Assembly (NCBI RefSeq): GCF_024807225.1
Contig: NZ_JANUCO010000001.1
Span: 744,001-808,000 of the forward strand
Source of the DNA: Chryseobacterium ginsenosidimutans
GTDB taxonomy: Bacteria > Bacteroidota > Bacteroidia > Flavobacteriales > Weeksellaceae
Length of the DNA: 64,000 nucleotides
Direction of reading: 5' to 3'
Shown here: piece after piece, positions 46,231-54,027 of the stretch
Numbering within the stretch: the first letter of the stretch is position 1
Layout of the letters: each line of letters opens with the position of its first letter
The notes under the pieces: model-generated
Told to the model about the DNA's origin: nothing
What the model saw: the letters and a program-made list of their open reading frames with translations, nothing else
The model's database searches: none
Program-made: the position numbers and the translations under genes

Positions 46231-47058
46231 ATGAAAATCTATAAATTTTTATCATTATTCCTTATTGCCTTTACTTTTTTCACTTTTACCTCTTGCCGAA
46301 ATAACGACGAAGACGATTCATCACCTGAAACAACCGGAAATCTTCAGATCAAATTTGAAAACGGATTTAATAATCTCGGAGATATTGTTTTAAATCAAAC
46401 CACTCAAACATCTTCACAAGGTCAGAAACATCAGTTTTCGAATATAAAATATGTGATCAGCAACATCAGTTTGATTGACGAAAACGGTAACGAATTCAAA
46501 TACAACGAAAATAATCCCGACAAAGGAGCTTTCATTATCGATCAAGCGGATGCAGTCGCAGGAATTAATTATGTTAATCTGAATGAAGTTCCGAAAAACA
46601 ATTATAAAAAGATAAAATTCGGATTCGGAATCAGCCAGAATGCTTATCTGTTGGGACAAGACGGACAGGCAGAATTCTGGAATAAAGCCAAACAAAAAGG
46701 AATGACGTGGTCTTGGGCTGCAGGTTATGTTTTCGTAAAACTCGAAGGAAAATACGGTACAAATTCTCCCGATACAGAATTCATGAATCACACCGGAAAT
46801 ATGGGAAATGTGGTGGCAAACGGAACACCAGATCTTTACCGAGAAATTACGTTGAACCTTCCTATAACGGCAAGAGTAACGAATCAAATTACGCCATCCA
46901 TTCATATTTTGGTAGATTTTAATCAGTATTTAAGTGGCGATACACCGCTTATTTTGAATTCTACGAATGATATGATGATGGGGTCAAGTCAGCATTTGGT
47001 AGATATGACGAATAACCTGACGAAAATGTTTAAAGTAGACCATGTTCACAATGATTAA
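46231..47058 (+). CDS. MbnP-family copper-binding lipoprotein
   Basis: 275 residues. Lipobox TFTSC (Cys22). The MbnP fold is suggested by GNLQIKFENGFNN, FSNIKYVISNISLID, and MTWSWAAGYVFVKLEGKY; Trp150, Trp160 and Trp162 lie in the region where MbnP proteins carry a tryptophan oxidised to kynurenine, which helps bind copper. His and Met residues near the end (SSQHLVDMTNN, KVDHVHND) could add ligands. The di-heme gene that follows overlaps by a few bases and is the expected partner (MbnH) that performs the oxidation. Which Trp is modified cannot be seen. Confidence 0.8.
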   Translation: MKIYKFLSLFLIAFTFFTFTSCRNNDEDDSSPETTGNLQIKFENGFNNLGDIVLNQTTQTSSQGQKHQFSNIKYVISNISLIDENGNEFKYNENNPDKGAFIIDQADAVAGINYVNLNEVPKNNYKKIKFGFGISQNAYLLGQDGQAEFWNKAKQKGMTWSWAAGYVFVKLEGKYGTNSPDTEFMNHTGNMGNVVANGTPDLYREITLNLPITARVTNQITPSIHILVDFNQYLSGDTPLILNSTNDMMMGSSQHLVDMTNNLTKMFKVDHVHND

Positions 47059-48094
47059 GATGTTTAAAATAGGTTTAATTCTTTTAGTATTCTTAAGTTT
47101 TGTCTCTTGTTCCGATGAGGTGATGGAACCGTTGGAAAAAGATAAGGTTTATAATCTCTCGTTTCCGTCGTACTTTCCGGAAATGACTTTCGATACTTCG
47201 GGAAATCCTGTTACCAAAAACGGAGTAGAGTTAGGACGAAAATTATTCTATGAAGGTCGACTTTCACGAAATAATACAATTTCCTGTGGATTCTGCCACA
47301 TTCAGGAAAACGCATTTACGCATCACGGTCACACCGTGAGTCATGGAGTTGATGACAGGATTGGAATTCGTAACGCTCCGGCGATTCAGAATATGGCTTT
47401 TCTAAAGCGATATATGTGGGATGGAGTGATTCATAATCTGAATGAACAGCCGATTATTCCGATAACCAATGAAGACGAGATGGATAGTTCGATGCCGGAA
47501 GTAATCTCAAAATTAAGTTCGGATTCTAAGTATAAAAAGTTATTCAAATCAGCTTACGGAGATGAAAATATGACGGGAGATAGAGTATTGAAAGCATTAT
47601 CACAATTTATGGTAACGATGATTTCTGCAGATTCTAAGTATGATCGAGTTAAGCAAGGAAGAGAAAATTTTTCATCAGAAGAAGCAAAAGGGATGAATTT
47701 ATTTCAGCAGAAATGTGCTTCTTGTCACAGCGGAGAATTATTTACGGATGAAAGTTTCAGAAATACCGGAATGTATTACAACACGCAATTTAAAGATGCA
47801 GGACGTTATCGAGTGACACTTGATCAAAGCGATTGGATGAAATTTCGTGTGCCAAGTTTACGAAATGTAGAATATACAGCGCCTTACATGCACGACGGAA
47901 GATTTTACAGTTTGGAAGCTGTACTTAATTTCTATTCAGATAACGTAGAAGACAATCCGAATCTTGATCCGCAATTGAATCAAAACGGACACGTCGGAAT
48001 TGCAATGAATACTCAGGAAAAACAATTTATTATCGCATTTTTGAGAACATTGTCCGACAAGAATTTTATCTCTAATCCAAAATTTGCAGAATAA
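47051..48094 (+). CDS. MbnH-like di-heme peroxidase (MauG/CcpA family), lipoprotein
   Basis: 347 residues from the ATG at 47051, overlapping the MbnP stop; ATGs at 47042 and 47060 are alternatives. Lipobox SFVSC. Two heme motifs, CGFCH (N-terminal) and CASCH (C-terminal), lie in a MauG/cytochrome c peroxidase fold: GRKLFYEGRLSRNNTISC, RNAPAIQNMAFLKRYMWDG, FRVPSLRNVEYTAPYMHDGR. MbnH uses hydrogen peroxide to turn an MbnP tryptophan into kynurenine. Gene overlap with mbnP and placement in the metal island support the MbnH reading over a plain cytochrome c peroxidase. Confidence 0.83.
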   Translation: MIKMFKIGLILLVFLSFVSCSDEVMEPLEKDKVYNLSFPSYFPEMTFDTSGNPVTKNGVELGRKLFYEGRLSRNNTISCGFCHIQENAFTHHGHTVSHGVDDRIGIRNAPAIQNMAFLKRYMWDGVIHNLNEQPIIPITNEDEMDSSMPEVISKLSSDSKYKKLFKSAYGDENMTGDRVLKALSQFMVTMISADSKYDRVKQGRENFSSEEAKGMNLFQQKCASCHSGELFTDESFRNTGMYYNTQFKDAGRYRVTLDQSDWMKFRVPSLRNVEYTAPYMHDGRFYSLEAVLNFYSDNVEDNPNLDPQLNQNGHVGIAMNTQEKQFIIAFLRTLSDKNFISNPKFAE

Positions 48095-48106
48095 TTTTTA
48101 GTTAAC

Positions 48107-49048
48107 ATGAAGAAAATATTTTTAATCATAAGTCTGATTTTGATTAATTTAAATCAGGCTAAAACAATTAATGACAGTCTTTACATTCCGAATGATTTTC
48201 ATGCGATCGTTTTTGATGATTGTGATGCTTGCGGATGTGCTGCAGGAAACGGTTCATCCGGTTTTGAATCTTTATTAAATCCACAATTTATCGGAATTAA
48301 ATATTTTGCCCAATATTACAAAGCAAAAGAAAATTTATTCGTAAAAGATTTAACGCAGGATCAATATTTCAATACGATTCAGCTTTGGGGTAAAATTCCT
48401 TTGACTAAAAAACTGAGTGTCTATGCGAGTTTGCCATTTCATTTTCATGAAAAGAAAACGTTGCAGGGGGATATTAGAATCAATGGAATCGGAGATTTAA
48501 ACTTAATGGGAATTTACCAATTGTTGAATTCACAAGACAATATTCATCAGTTAAATGGAGGAATTGGTGTAAAAGTTCCATTGGGGAAATTTGATGATAA
48601 GGGAATTTCGGGTGTCAATCCGAGTTTTCAGATGGGAACGGGAAGTTGGGATTATCAGATGGTTTTAAATTATAAATTTCAGAAAAATAAACTAGCTGTT
48701 CTCCTCAATACAGATTACACGATTAAAACCGAAAACAAAAAACAGTACCATTTCGGAAATCAATGGAATTATACAGCAACAGGTTTTTATCAGATTTTAT
48801 CCAATGAAAAAGTAATTTTCTCCGGAAAAGCAGGTTTGCAGGGAGAAGTTTATGACAGGAATAAACAATTTGATGAGGTTTTGCCCAACACAGCCGGAAG
48901 TGCTTTATACGGAAAGCTGGGTTTTGAAGCTTCTTATAAAAAGTTCAGTCTGGGAAGTGAGATCATGCTTCCTGCGTATTCCAATTTGGCGGGAGGTGAT
49001 ATTGAAGCGAAATCTCGTTTCAGTGTTTTCCTGAATGTTGGGATTTAA
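48107..49048 (+). CDS. Outer-membrane beta-barrel protein with N-terminal DCDACGC motif
   Basis: 313 residues. A signal peptide (to about 19) is followed by FDDCDACGCAAGNGSSGFESLL, with three closely spaced cysteines, then a region of alternating strands (KLSVYASLPFHF, HQLNGGIGVKVPLGKF, WDYQMVLNYKF) ending in SRFSVFLNVGI, typical of a transporter-like barrel of the MetA-pathway/porin class. It starts 12 bases after the MbnH-like gene. The Cys cluster at the mature N-terminus could bind copper in or near the pore. Barrel fold is well supported, the specific role is not. Confidence 0.65.
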   Translation: MKKIFLIISLILINLNQAKTINDSLYIPNDFHAIVFDDCDACGCAAGNGSSGFESLLNPQFIGIKYFAQYYKAKENLFVKDLTQDQYFNTIQLWGKIPLTKKLSVYASLPFHFHEKKTLQGDIRINGIGDLNLMGIYQLLNSQDNIHQLNGGIGVKVPLGKFDDKGISGVNPSFQMGTGSWDYQMVLNYKFQKNKLAVLLNTDYTIKTENKKQYHFGNQWNYTATGFYQILSNEKVIFSGKAGLQGEVYDRNKQFDEVLPNTAGSALYGKLGFEASYKKFSLGSEIMLPAYSNLAGGDIEAKSRFSVFLNVGI

Positions 49049-49060
49049 GTAAGAATTTTG

Positions 49061-49250
49061 TTTTTTAACGCAAAGTTTTTGTTTAACTCTAATAACTTTA
49101 AGGGAGCAAAGTTTCTGACAGCAAGCTGTCTGATTAAGCTGTCTGATTAAGCTGACTGTAAACGTTCGCTTCTTCAAATCAATTTTAATTGATTCATTCT
49201 TTGCTTCCTAAAATATTGTCAAGAGAAAATAAAACTTTGCGTCAAAAAAA
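49061..49250. repeat. MITE-like intergenic element with inverted ends
   Basis: TTTTTTAACGCAAAGTTTT (49061-49079) and AAAACTTTGCGTCAAAAAAA (49231-49250) are inverted ends with one mismatch; GGGAGCAAAG and CTTTGCTTCC form an inner pair. Inside, the 13-base unit GCTGTCTGATTAA occurs twice in tandem (49125-49137, 49138-49150). No protein is encoded in it. Confidence 0.65.
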
Positions 49251-49310
49251 TACATTTTCTCAAATCAAAAAATAAATTTATTTAATTGAAAATCATAGAA
49301 TTAAATTCAA

Positions 49311-49341
49311 TTTTGATTCTATGATTTATTTTCTATCTTTG
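49311..49341 (+). promoter_or_regulatory. Bacteroidota-type promoter of the cobalamin locus
   Basis: TTTG (49312-49315), an 18-base spacer and TATCTTTG (49334-49341) match the -33/-7 consensus. Transcription would begin a few bases downstream, directly at the riboswitch. Confidence 0.75.
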
Positions 49342-49344
49342 CCG

Positions 49345-49515
49345 AAATCTGGTGAGCCATAAAAAGCGCTTAAAAGGGAATCCGGTGAAAATCCGGAACA
49401 GACCCGCTGCTGTAAGCTCCACAAAACAAGTTTTTGAAGATAATATCCACTGTTTTTTAATGGGAAGGATTTCAAAAATGGAGTAAGTCAGAAGACCTGC
49501 CAGAAGATTTAACGT
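49345..49515 (+). ncRNA. Cobalamin (B12) riboswitch
   Basis: The leader holds the conserved elements in order: GGTGAG at the 5' end, GGGAATCCGGTGAAAATCCGG (split here: GGGAATCCGGTG, then AAAATCCGG), ACAGACCCGCTGCTGTAAGC, the B12-box-like TATCCACTG, GGGAAGG, AGTAAGTCAGAAGACCTGCC. It lies between a strong promoter and the TonB-receptor gene, so it should shut off receptor expression when cobalamin is plentiful. Confidence 0.95.
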
Positions 49516-49630
49516 TTGACGCTTTCGTGGAATAAAGCTTTAGGACATCATTGATTCTGTGCAGTTTACAGCTGTGCTTAGTCGCTGTATTCTTATATCC
49601 ATTAGCGTCATCATTATTCTAAATGAGCTA

Positions 49631-51652
49631 ATGGTGACAACATTTTTTACATCTCAACTTCAGAAGGTTGTTTTCACAGTTTTTGTGTTAACGGCTACGC
49701 TTATATTCTCACAATCCAGAAAAGATACGATTAAGGAACAGACAATTGTGACCGTTAATGTCAAGAAGAAAAATTTTAAAGAAATTCTTCCTGCACAGGT
49801 TTTGTCGGGTGAAGAGCTGGAGAGGCTCAACAGTCAGTCGGTTGCTGATGCATTGAGGTATTTTTCCGGAATTCAGATCAAAGATTACGGAGGAATTGGT
49901 GGGTTGAAAACGATCAATATCCGAAGCATGGGAAGTCAGCACGTCGGGGTTTTTTATGACGGAATCCAGATTGGGAATGCTCAAAACGGAGTGGTGGATT
50001 TGGGGAGATATTCATTGGATGATCTGGAGGAAATTTCTCTCTACAACGGACAAAAAAGTGAAATTTTCCAACCCGCAAAGGATTTCGGTTCTTCGGGTTC
50101 TATTTATCTGCAGCCGAAAGTTCCAAGTTTTAAAGGAAATCGTAAAACAAATTTAGTCGTAAGATTTAAAAATAGTTCTATTGATCTGTTTGATCCTTCT
50201 TTTCGATTGGAACAGAAAATTTCAAAAAATATTTCAGCAAGCTTTAGTTCAGAATTTATTCAGAGTGATGGTATTTACAAATATCGTTATAAGAAAAAAT
50301 ATCCCGACGGAGACGTTGCTTATGATACAATTGCCAAAAGATTAGATTCTGATATTCGTGCAAAACGTTTTGAAACGAGTTTAAATGGAACACTCAATAA
50401 CGGAAGTTGGAATTTGAGAGGATACGGTTATATGTCAGATCGTGGAATTCCTGCAGCAATTGTCAACAACCGTTTTGATGGAAGAGGAGAAAGACAGACC
50501 GACGAAAATTTCTTTGTTCAGGGAAGTTTTAAGAAAAAAATATTTCCAAAACTGGAAACTCAGATTAAGGCCAAATTCGCGTACGATTACACGCATTATA
50601 TTGATACAGTTTCATCCATAAAAATTCAGAATCAGTATATTCAACGGGAACTGTATGTATCTAGCTCCAATTTATTTTCTATTACTTCTGATTGGGATGT
50701 CAGCGCGAGTGTAGATTTTCAATATAATAATCTGGATGCGGATTTGGTTAATTTTTCTTACCCGACACGGTATACAACGTTGGCTGCTTTTGCGACGACG
50801 TATCAATGGAGACGTCTTAAATTCCTGGGAAGTGTTTTGGGAACTTTTGTTTCGGAAGAGGTGGAAAAAAATACAAAATCACCGGACAAAACAGAATGGA
50901 CGCCTTCAGCTTTTCTGAGTTATCAGCCTTTTGCAGGAAAAGATTTTACGGTAAGAGCTTTCTATAAAAGAATTTTCAGGATGCCGACTTTCAATGATCT
51001 GTATTATACGATGATCGGAAATACTTCTTTGAAACCCGAATTTACCAATCAGTATAATCTTGGTTTTGCTTATTCTAAAGGTTTTTCAGGCTCTGTTTTA
51101 CAAAGAATTTCGGCTAAAGTTGATGGTTATTTTAATAAAGTTGAAGATAAAATCATCGCCGCTCCGAACGGAAGTATGTTCCGATGGACGATGCTGAATC
51201 TTGGGGAAGTTGAAATTCTCGGAACAGACATCAATCTTCAGGCTGATTTTCTTTTTGGGAATGTTAAAATCCGTCCGTTAATAAGTTATACTTTTCAGCG
51301 AGCAAGAGATTTTTCCGACAGGGAAGAATCGTATTTCGGACATCAGATTCCTTACACGCCTTGGCATAGCGGATCTTTTTCGTTGATGTCTGATTACAAA
51401 GACTGGAGTTTCAATTACAGTTTTATCTATGTTGGTGAGCGCTATGATGTGAATCAGAATAATATCCAATATAATTACATTCAGCCTTGGTATACACACG
51501 ATTTGTCGGTTCAAAGAAAAATAAAATGGAAAGAGCATCAGTTCAAGGCCAGTTTTGAGGTTAATAATATTTTCAATCAATATTATGATGTGGTACTGAA
51601 TTATCCGATGCCGGGAAGAACTTTTAAACTCATTGTAAGCTTTACATTATGA
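49631..51652 (+). CDS. btuB: TonB-dependent vitamin B12 receptor, BtuB-like
   Basis: 673 residues from the ATG at 49631 (MVTTFFTSQLQKVVF), giving a normal signal peptide ending FSQ; the in-frame GTG at 49559 would run through the riboswitch expression platform. The plug domain has PAQVLSGEELERLNSQSVADALRYFSGIQIKDYG in outline and INIRSMGSQHVGVFYDG; the barrel ends with an aromatic residue-rich strand (FNQYYDVVLNYPMPGRTF, then SFTL). Control by a cobalamin riboswitch makes B12 the likely substrate. Its stop overlaps the next start (ATGA). Confidence 0.88.
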   Translation: MVTTFFTSQLQKVVFTVFVLTATLIFSQSRKDTIKEQTIVTVNVKKKNFKEILPAQVLSGEELERLNSQSVADALRYFSGIQIKDYGGIGGLKTINIRSMGSQHVGVFYDGIQIGNAQNGVVDLGRYSLDDLEEISLYNGQKSEIFQPAKDFGSSGSIYLQPKVPSFKGNRKTNLVVRFKNSSIDLFDPSFRLEQKISKNISASFSSEFIQSDGIYKYRYKKKYPDGDVAYDTIAKRLDSDIRAKRFETSLNGTLNNGSWNLRGYGYMSDRGIPAAIVNNRFDGRGERQTDENFFVQGSFKKKIFPKLETQIKAKFAYDYTHYIDTVSSIKIQNQYIQRELYVSSSNLFSITSDWDVSASVDFQYNNLDADLVNFSYPTRYTTLAAFATTYQWRRLKFLGSVLGTFVSEEVEKNTKSPDKTEWTPSAFLSYQPFAGKDFTVRAFYKRIFRMPTFNDLYYTMIGNTSLKPEFTNQYNLGFAYSKGFSGSVLQRISAKVDGYFNKVEDKIIAAPNGSMFRWTMLNLGEVEILGTDINLQADFLFGNVKIRPLISYTFQRARDFSDREESYFGHQIPYTPWHSGSFSLMSDYKDWSFNYSFIYVGERYDVNQNNIQYNYIQPWYTHDLSVQRKIKWKEHQFKASFEVNNIFNQYYDVVLNYPMPGRTFKLIVSFTL

Positions 51653-52785
51653 AAAAATTAAACTTTTATCTTCTGATTGGTGTACTGTTTTCATTGATTT
51701 CGTGCAGAACGGATGAATATATTACCCGTGAAGAAACCGAAACAGGACTTACACAGCCTGAAAATACGGCTATCAAAGGATTTTACCTTTTAAATGAAGG
51801 AAATATGGGAAGCAATAAAGCTACCCTTGATTTCTTTGACTATACGACAGGAACGTATCACCGGAATATTTATGCTGAAATTAATCCGAATGTGGTGAAA
51901 GAGCTTGGAGACGTTGGAAATGACATTCAGATCTATGGAAATAAATTATATGCCGTCATTAATGTCTCCAATAAAATTGAAGTGTTGGATGCAAAAACGG
52001 CTAAAAGAATTAAAACCATTAATCTTGAAAATTGCCGTTATATCACCTTTAAAAACGGAAAAGCCTATGCTTCAAGTTATGCAGGTCCGGTTGCTTTAGA
52101 TCCGAATGCACCGCTGGGAAAAGTGGTTGAGATTGATACGGCTTCTTTAACGATTCAAAGAACGGCGGTTGTCGGTTATCAGCCGGAAGAAATGGAAATT
52201 GTAGGAAATCAGTTATTCGTCGCCAATTCCGGAGGGTATAAGTTTCCGAATTACGATAAAACGGTTTCTGTGGTTGACTTAAATTCTTTTACGGAGACTA
52301 AGAAAATTGACGTTGCCATTAATCTTCACAGGATTAAAAAAGATAATTACGGCGATCTGTATGTAAGCTCAAGAGGTGATTATTATACGGTTCCTTCAAG
52401 TTTATTTTTGGTTGATGCGGCTACAGGATTGGTGAAAAAAGATTTTCATATTTCGGTAAGTGAAATGACGATCGTGAATGACAAGCTCTATTATTACGGA
52501 AACGAATTCAACTATAATACCCATGCTTACACAAAATCTTTCGGAATTATTGATGTAAAAACCGAACAGATTATCTCTAATAAAATCATCGATCAGGAAT
52601 ATGTTGATGCCATCAAAACGCCTTACGGAATTGCGGTGAATCCTATTACGGAAGATATTTATATTACCGATGCGAGAAATTATGTTTCAACCGGATATGT
52701 CTATTGTTTTGATAAAAACGGACATTTCAAATGGAAAACCGAAGGCGGAAATATCCCTGCACACTTCACTTTTTTGTATAAATAA
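51649..52785 (+). CDS. YncE-like beta-propeller lipoprotein (candidate BtuG-type B12-binding protein)
   Basis: 378 residues. Lipobox SLISC (Cys19) points to an outer-membrane, probably surface, lipoprotein. Repeated blades are seen: NDIQIYGNKLYAVINVSNKIEVLD, GKAYASSYAGPV, VVGYQPEEMEIVGNQLFVAN in outline, ending GIAVNPITEDIYITDARNY, typical of seven-bladed YncE/surface-layer propellers. In Bacteroides, BtuG proteins of this fold bind B12 on the cell surface next to BtuB. The four-base overlap with the btuB-like gene and the shared riboswitch support the same role here. B12 binding is inferred. Confidence 0.78.
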   Translation: MKKLNFYLLIGVLFSLISCRTDEYITREETETGLTQPENTAIKGFYLLNEGNMGSNKATLDFFDYTTGTYHRNIYAEINPNVVKELGDVGNDIQIYGNKLYAVINVSNKIEVLDAKTAKRIKTINLENCRYITFKNGKAYASSYAGPVALDPNAPLGKVVEIDTASLTIQRTAVVGYQPEEMEIVGNQLFVANSGGYKFPNYDKTVSVVDLNSFTETKKIDVAINLHRIKKDNYGDLYVSSRGDYYTVPSSLFLVDAATGLVKKDFHISVSEMTIVNDKLYYYGNEFNYNTHAYTKSFGIIDVKTEQIISNKIIDQEYVDAIKTPYGIAVNPITEDIYITDARNYVSTGYVYCFDKNGHFKWKTEGGNIPAHFTFLYK

Positions 52786-52798
52786 ATCAAATTAAAAA

Positions 52799-53995
52799 AT
52801 GGAAAGAAACATTTTAAAAATTATAAAAACAACACTTTTTTCAGTCATTCTATGGGGAACAATTGGCTGTAAAAGTGACAGAGATGAAGACGATTCTGCT
52901 TTTAAAGGCTTGGAAGAATCTTATACAATCGATCGTTTCAAGGTCTTAAATATCGATCCGAAAACAGGTGGAAACTTTATATGGAGCATCAATGATTCTA
53001 TTATTTCTCAGGATTCTCAACTGGATTTTATCAGTCCTGTTGTGAAAACATATCCTTTAACTTTAAAAATGGAGGTAAACGGAACTGTAAAAACGTATAA
53101 TTCTAAAATTATAGTGAAGCAGGAAACGGGAACGTACAGCAAATATATTTCTAATGTTTTCGATTTCCGTCCCGCAGTCGGACAATTCATCAACGAAATT
53201 CCTGAATACGAAAACGGAGATACTTTTACTAAAATGCTTCAGAAAGCTAAAGAATCTTTGGTCGGCGGAAATTCTTCAATGCTGACTTTAGGAGGTTTCG
53301 GAGGATATGTAGTTTTCGGTTTCGATCACACAATTCCGAATATGAACGGAAGAGATTTTAAAATTTTAGGAAATGCTTTTTGGGGAAATGATGCAAGTCA
53401 GCCACGTTCAGGATCTTGCGAACCGGGAATTATCATGGTTGCCTATGACAGAAATAAAAACGGGAAACCGGATGACAACGAATGGTACGAAATCGCAGGA
53501 AGCGAATATTTCAAAAATACAACCGTAAAAGATTATAGTATAACATACTTCAAACCCAATGAAAATAAACCTCCCGTTCCGGGAAGTGAGTTTTGGGAAA
53601 CTGATGCAGAGTATATAAAATGGCAGGACAATCTGGGGAATTTAGGATTTAAAACAAAAAACACCTTCCATGCGCAAAGTTACTATCCAATGTGGCTAAG
53701 CGATACTTCTTACAGTTTTACCGGAACAAAACTGATGAACAATTATTTTGATCAGAGCGGAACGGGATCTTATTGGGTAGGGAAATCTTATGATTTCGGA
53801 TATGCAGACAATGCTCCGAACAACGATGAAGCTTCTAATATTGATATTTCTTGGGCAGTCGACAGAAACGGAAAATATGTGAAACTTCCGGGAATCGATT
53901 TTGTAAAAGTTTATACAGGAACCAATCAGGAAGCGGGCTGGTTGGGCGAAGTTTCTACGGAAGTTGCAGGAGCTTACGATTTATATCTTAATTAA
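52799..53995 (+). CDS. PKD-like cell-surface lipoprotein of the B12 locus
   Basis: 398 residues. A hydrophobic N-terminus with lipobox WGTIGC (Cys24) precedes an acidic DRDEDDS linker, an Ig/PKD-like domain about residues 40-110 (YTIDRFKVLNIDPKTGGNF, FISPVVKTYPLTLKM) and a larger beta domain (LTLGGFGGYVVFGFDHTI, EPGIIMVAYDRNKNGKPDDNEWYEI in outline, ending YDLYLN). Asp/Asn-rich DRNKNGKPDDN could bind calcium. Similar proteins accompany B12 receptors and DUF5074 proteins in Bacteroidota. Its job is unknown; surface capture of a corrinoid complex is a guess from position. Confidence 0.65.
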   Translation: MERNILKIIKTTLFSVILWGTIGCKSDRDEDDSAFKGLEESYTIDRFKVLNIDPKTGGNFIWSINDSIISQDSQLDFISPVVKTYPLTLKMEVNGTVKTYNSKIIVKQETGTYSKYISNVFDFRPAVGQFINEIPEYENGDTFTKMLQKAKESLVGGNSSMLTLGGFGGYVVFGFDHTIPNMNGRDFKILGNAFWGNDASQPRSGSCEPGIIMVAYDRNKNGKPDDNEWYEIAGSEYFKNTTVKDYSITYFKPNENKPPVPGSEFWETDAEYIKWQDNLGNLGFKTKNTFHAQSYYPMWLSDTSYSFTGTKLMNNYFDQSGTGSYWVGKSYDFGYADNAPNNDEASNIDISWAVDRNGKYVKLPGIDFVKVYTGTNQEAGWLGEVSTEVAGAYDLYLN

Positions 53996-54027
53996 AAATC
54001 AACAATAATAAATAGTTATCATTAAAA

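Noticed and set aside
46414..46905. Minus-strand open frame of 163 codons opposite the MbnP-like gene
   Set aside because: Antisense to a conserved protein and without domain features.
49559..49630. GTG start for the BtuB-like receptor
   Set aside because: It would lie next to the riboswitch core and put a second hydrophobic stretch before the normal signal peptide; the ATG at 49631 is the better start.
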